Assembly: GCA_024742415.1 (NCBI GenBank)
Contig: JANSYN010000006.1
Span: 222,127 to 286,126 of the forward strand
Direction: 5' to 3'
DNA length: 64,000 nucleotides
Origin: Gammaproteobacteria bacterium
GTDB taxonomy: Bacteria > Pseudomonadota > Gammaproteobacteria > Pseudomonadales > Halieaceae
A model generated the notes under the pieces. The model was not told the DNA's origin. It saw only the letters and a list, made by a program, of their open reading frames with translations, and ran no database searches. Position 1 is the stretch's first letter; each line of letters opens with the position of its first letter. The translations under genes were made by a program, and so were the position numbers. Of this stretch, positions 62,261-64,000 are shown in pieces.

Positions 62261-62436
62261 ATAAAGATCAGCTACATCACCCACTTGACGCGATCCGAAG
62301 GCCACATTTCTTCCCCCAAACCTGACACCCACTGTGCGATATAAAACAGCCCCACCCCGGCCCTCACCAAAATAACTGTGGAGTGCCGCTCCTCCCGGTG
62401 TACGATAGTGTGCAAGACAGACAACTGGAAAGACGC

Positions 62437-63528
62437 GTGCACAACACCGATAGCGATCAAAAACACGAACACTACAAGGGGCTGGACTACCCCTGGAGCC
62501 GCACCTGGGGCCCGGAACCTGGCGACGCGTACCAGATCGCCGAGGGCGTTTACTGGGTACGTTTTGCGATGCCCATGTCGCTGGACCATATCAACCTGTG
62601 GCTGCTTGAGGATGATGACGGTTGGACGGTCGTTGATACCTGCCTGAACATGCCCAGCGCACGCGAGACCTGGGAAGCGCTGTTCGCCGGCGTCATGGGT
62701 AACAAACCGATCAAGCGCGTCATTTGTACGCACCTGCACCCCGACCACGTTGGCCTGGCCGGCTGGCTGACCGAACGCTTCGATTGCGAACTGTGGATGT
62801 CGCGGGAAGAATTCCTCATGTGCCGCGCCATGACGGCCGACACAGGCCGCCCCGCTCCGGATGTTGCCATTCGATTTTATCGTGCCGCTGGCTACGATGA
62901 AGAACAGCTTGAACGCTATCGACAAAAATTCGGCAACTTCGGACGCGCAATTTCACCGCTGCCGGATTGCTTTCGCCGACTGGTCGACCGCGAAACACTC
63001 ACTATTGGTGACCGCTACTGGCAGGTGATTATCGGCAGCGGCCACTCGCCGGAACACGCCACGCTCTACTGCCCCGCCCTGAAGCTGCTGATCTCGGGAG
63101 ACCAGGTGTTGCCGCGCATCACGCCAAACGTCAGTGTGTTCCCTACCGAACCGGAGGGCAATCCACTGGAAGAGTGGCTGCGCTCAAGCGCACGACTGCG
63201 GGAGATACTGCCCGATGACTTACTGGTGCTACCTGCACACGAAGCACCGTTTTACGGACTGCACGTGCGCATGACCCAACTTATAGAAAGCCACGAACAG
63301 GACCTGGACAGCCTGTTCCATTACCTGACGGAACCACGGCGCGCCGTTGATTGCTTTCCCGCGCTTTTCAACCGCGAAATCACCGGCGGTTCACTGGGCC
63401 TTGCCACGGGTGAAACCATGGCCCACCTCAACTGTTTGCTTTCGCAGCGCAGAATAGCGCGCGTAAAAGACGAGCACGGCGTTTACTGGTATACGCAGAT
63501 AGCTGCAACTGCGGAGTATGATGACTAG
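62437..63528 (+). CDS. Metallo-beta-lactamase-fold hydrolase
   Basis: The 363-residue protein carries the MBL metal motif THLHPDHVGLAG. The further His/Asp ligands probably lie in GSGHSPEHATL and SGDQVLPR. It resembles the group of MBL hydrolases linked to beta-oxidation or detoxification operons (often named vanillin- or SoxH-like), whose substrates are thioesters or lactones. I chose GTG 62437 (GGAAAG upstream, starts HNTDSDQKHEHYKG); the track start 62383 has no support. It ends the esterase-ligase-hydrolase group. Confidence 0.86.
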   Translation: MHNTDSDQKHEHYKGLDYPWSRTWGPEPGDAYQIAEGVYWVRFAMPMSLDHINLWLLEDDDGWTVVDTCLNMPSARETWEALFAGVMGNKPIKRVICTHLHPDHVGLAGWLTERFDCELWMSREEFLMCRAMTADTGRPAPDVAIRFYRAAGYDEEQLERYRQKFGNFGRAISPLPDCFRRLVDRETLTIGDRYWQVIIGSGHSPEHATLYCPALKLLISGDQVLPRITPNVSVFPTEPEGNPLEEWLRSSARLREILPDDLLVLPAHEAPFYGLHVRMTQLIESHEQDLDSLFHYLTEPRRAVDCFPALFNREITGGSLGLATGETMAHLNCLLSQRRIARVKDEHGVYWYTQIAATAEYDD

Positions 63529-63834
63529 CGCAGTAGCATGCAGCGTGACAACCGCATGCCGGCTGCGCAATCACTGCACAAGTTGAGCCTGCGTCAGGGG
63601 ACCGAGGTAGAAGCGGAGACTTTTGGTGGGTACAGGTCTATGATTATTAAAGGGTTTGCATTGAGCGATTGCACGCGACAAGGGTATGCGTGAAGGTTTA
63701 CTACAAACCAGTTGGCTTTTGTTCTACGGTTTTTAATGGCGTGAGCTATTAGGCAGTTGATACTAAAGACTTTTTCTGGAGGTGTGTTGATGTCCGCGCG
63801 TGCATACAAGTGACTATGGTCTCTCGTCAAGTAT
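63529..63834. other. AT-richer non-coding flank of the IS110-family element
   Basis: From about 63600 the base composition becomes clearly AT-richer than in the preceding genes, and continues so into the transposase. No convincing ORF is present; the track ORF at 63594-63830 (minus) has no recognisable similarity. It may contain the IS end and, if the element is of the IS1111 group, a guide (bridge/seek) RNA gene downstream of the transposase. Confidence 0.5.

Positions 63835-64000
<166 letters not shown>

Noticed and set aside
63594-63830. Minus-strand 78-aa ORF next to the IS110 fragment as a real gene
   Set aside because: No recognisable domain and it lies in the presumed non-coding end of the element.

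Overview
The window is 64 kb of GC-rich, densely coding DNA from a Gram-negative bacterium. TonB-dependent receptor, outer-membrane beta-barrel, lipoprotein, PBP7-type endopeptidase and DUF6316 genes point to a gammaproteobacterium, probably a marine relative of the Halieaceae/Spongiibacteraceae. That placement is inferred from gene content only. Many genes act on acyl-CoAs, terpenoids or steroid-like substrates: an AtuA-type operon, two acyl-CoA dehydrogenases, two thiolases, an acyl-CoA ligase, an OYE-family reductase, a KshA-like Rieske oxygenase, a carotenoid oxygenase and an MpaB-family protein.

Layout. 1-5.7 kb: an operon atuA (cut by the window edge), carboxyltransferase, enoyl-CoA hydratase and biotin carboxylase, resembling branched acyl-CoA carboxylation (geranyl-CoA or methylcrotonyl-CoA type). 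5.9-19.3 kb: D-aminoacylase-like amidohydrolase, SelO, sulfotransferase-like protein, YegP, a fused PyrD-PyrK, a DsbA-family protein, an MpaB-family protein, a TonB receptor and an OYE-family reductase. 19.5 kb: tRNA-Val(GAC) with promoter and terminator. 19.9-23.4 kb: an F420-type LLM oxidoreductase and an acyl-CoA dehydrogenase pair. 23.4-28 kb: two polytopic membrane proteins and an epimerase-like SDR. 28-30 kb: an exported methyltransferase-like protein and an exported SDR. 30.2-30.5 kb: a structured RNA candidate with strong promoter and terminator, then gpsA, pbpG and three outer-membrane proteins. 35.7-40.3 kb: exported aldo/keto reductase with an NTT-like carrier, Rieske oxygenase, M48 lipoprotein protease and a half-size GDT1 transporter. 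40.4-45.6 kb: carotenoid oxygenase, a translationally coupled thiolase pair and a SnoaL-like protein. 45.6-49.5 kb: glpD, a LysR regulator and a divergent citrate-synthase-like gene. 49.7-57.8 kb: an HlyD/ABC-2 exporter and a complete Opp-type peptide importer with a fused OppDF ATPase. 58-63.5 kb: DUF6316, a thioesterase-like protein, esterase, acyl-CoA ligase and MBL hydrolase. The right edge cuts an IS110-family transposase that is absent from the ORF track and lies next to a visibly AT-richer tail.

The observations I rate most worth checking are: the 30.26-30.46 kb RNA; the IS110 end with non-coding flank; the citrate-synthase-like enzyme with Glu in place of the catalytic Asp; the thiolase with Ser in place of the second catalytic Cys; the acyl-CoA dehydrogenase pair where only one member seems to carry a catalytic Glu; and several short tandem-repeat tracts at gene starts and in intergenic gaps. 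I saw no CRISPR array, phage or recognisable defence system.
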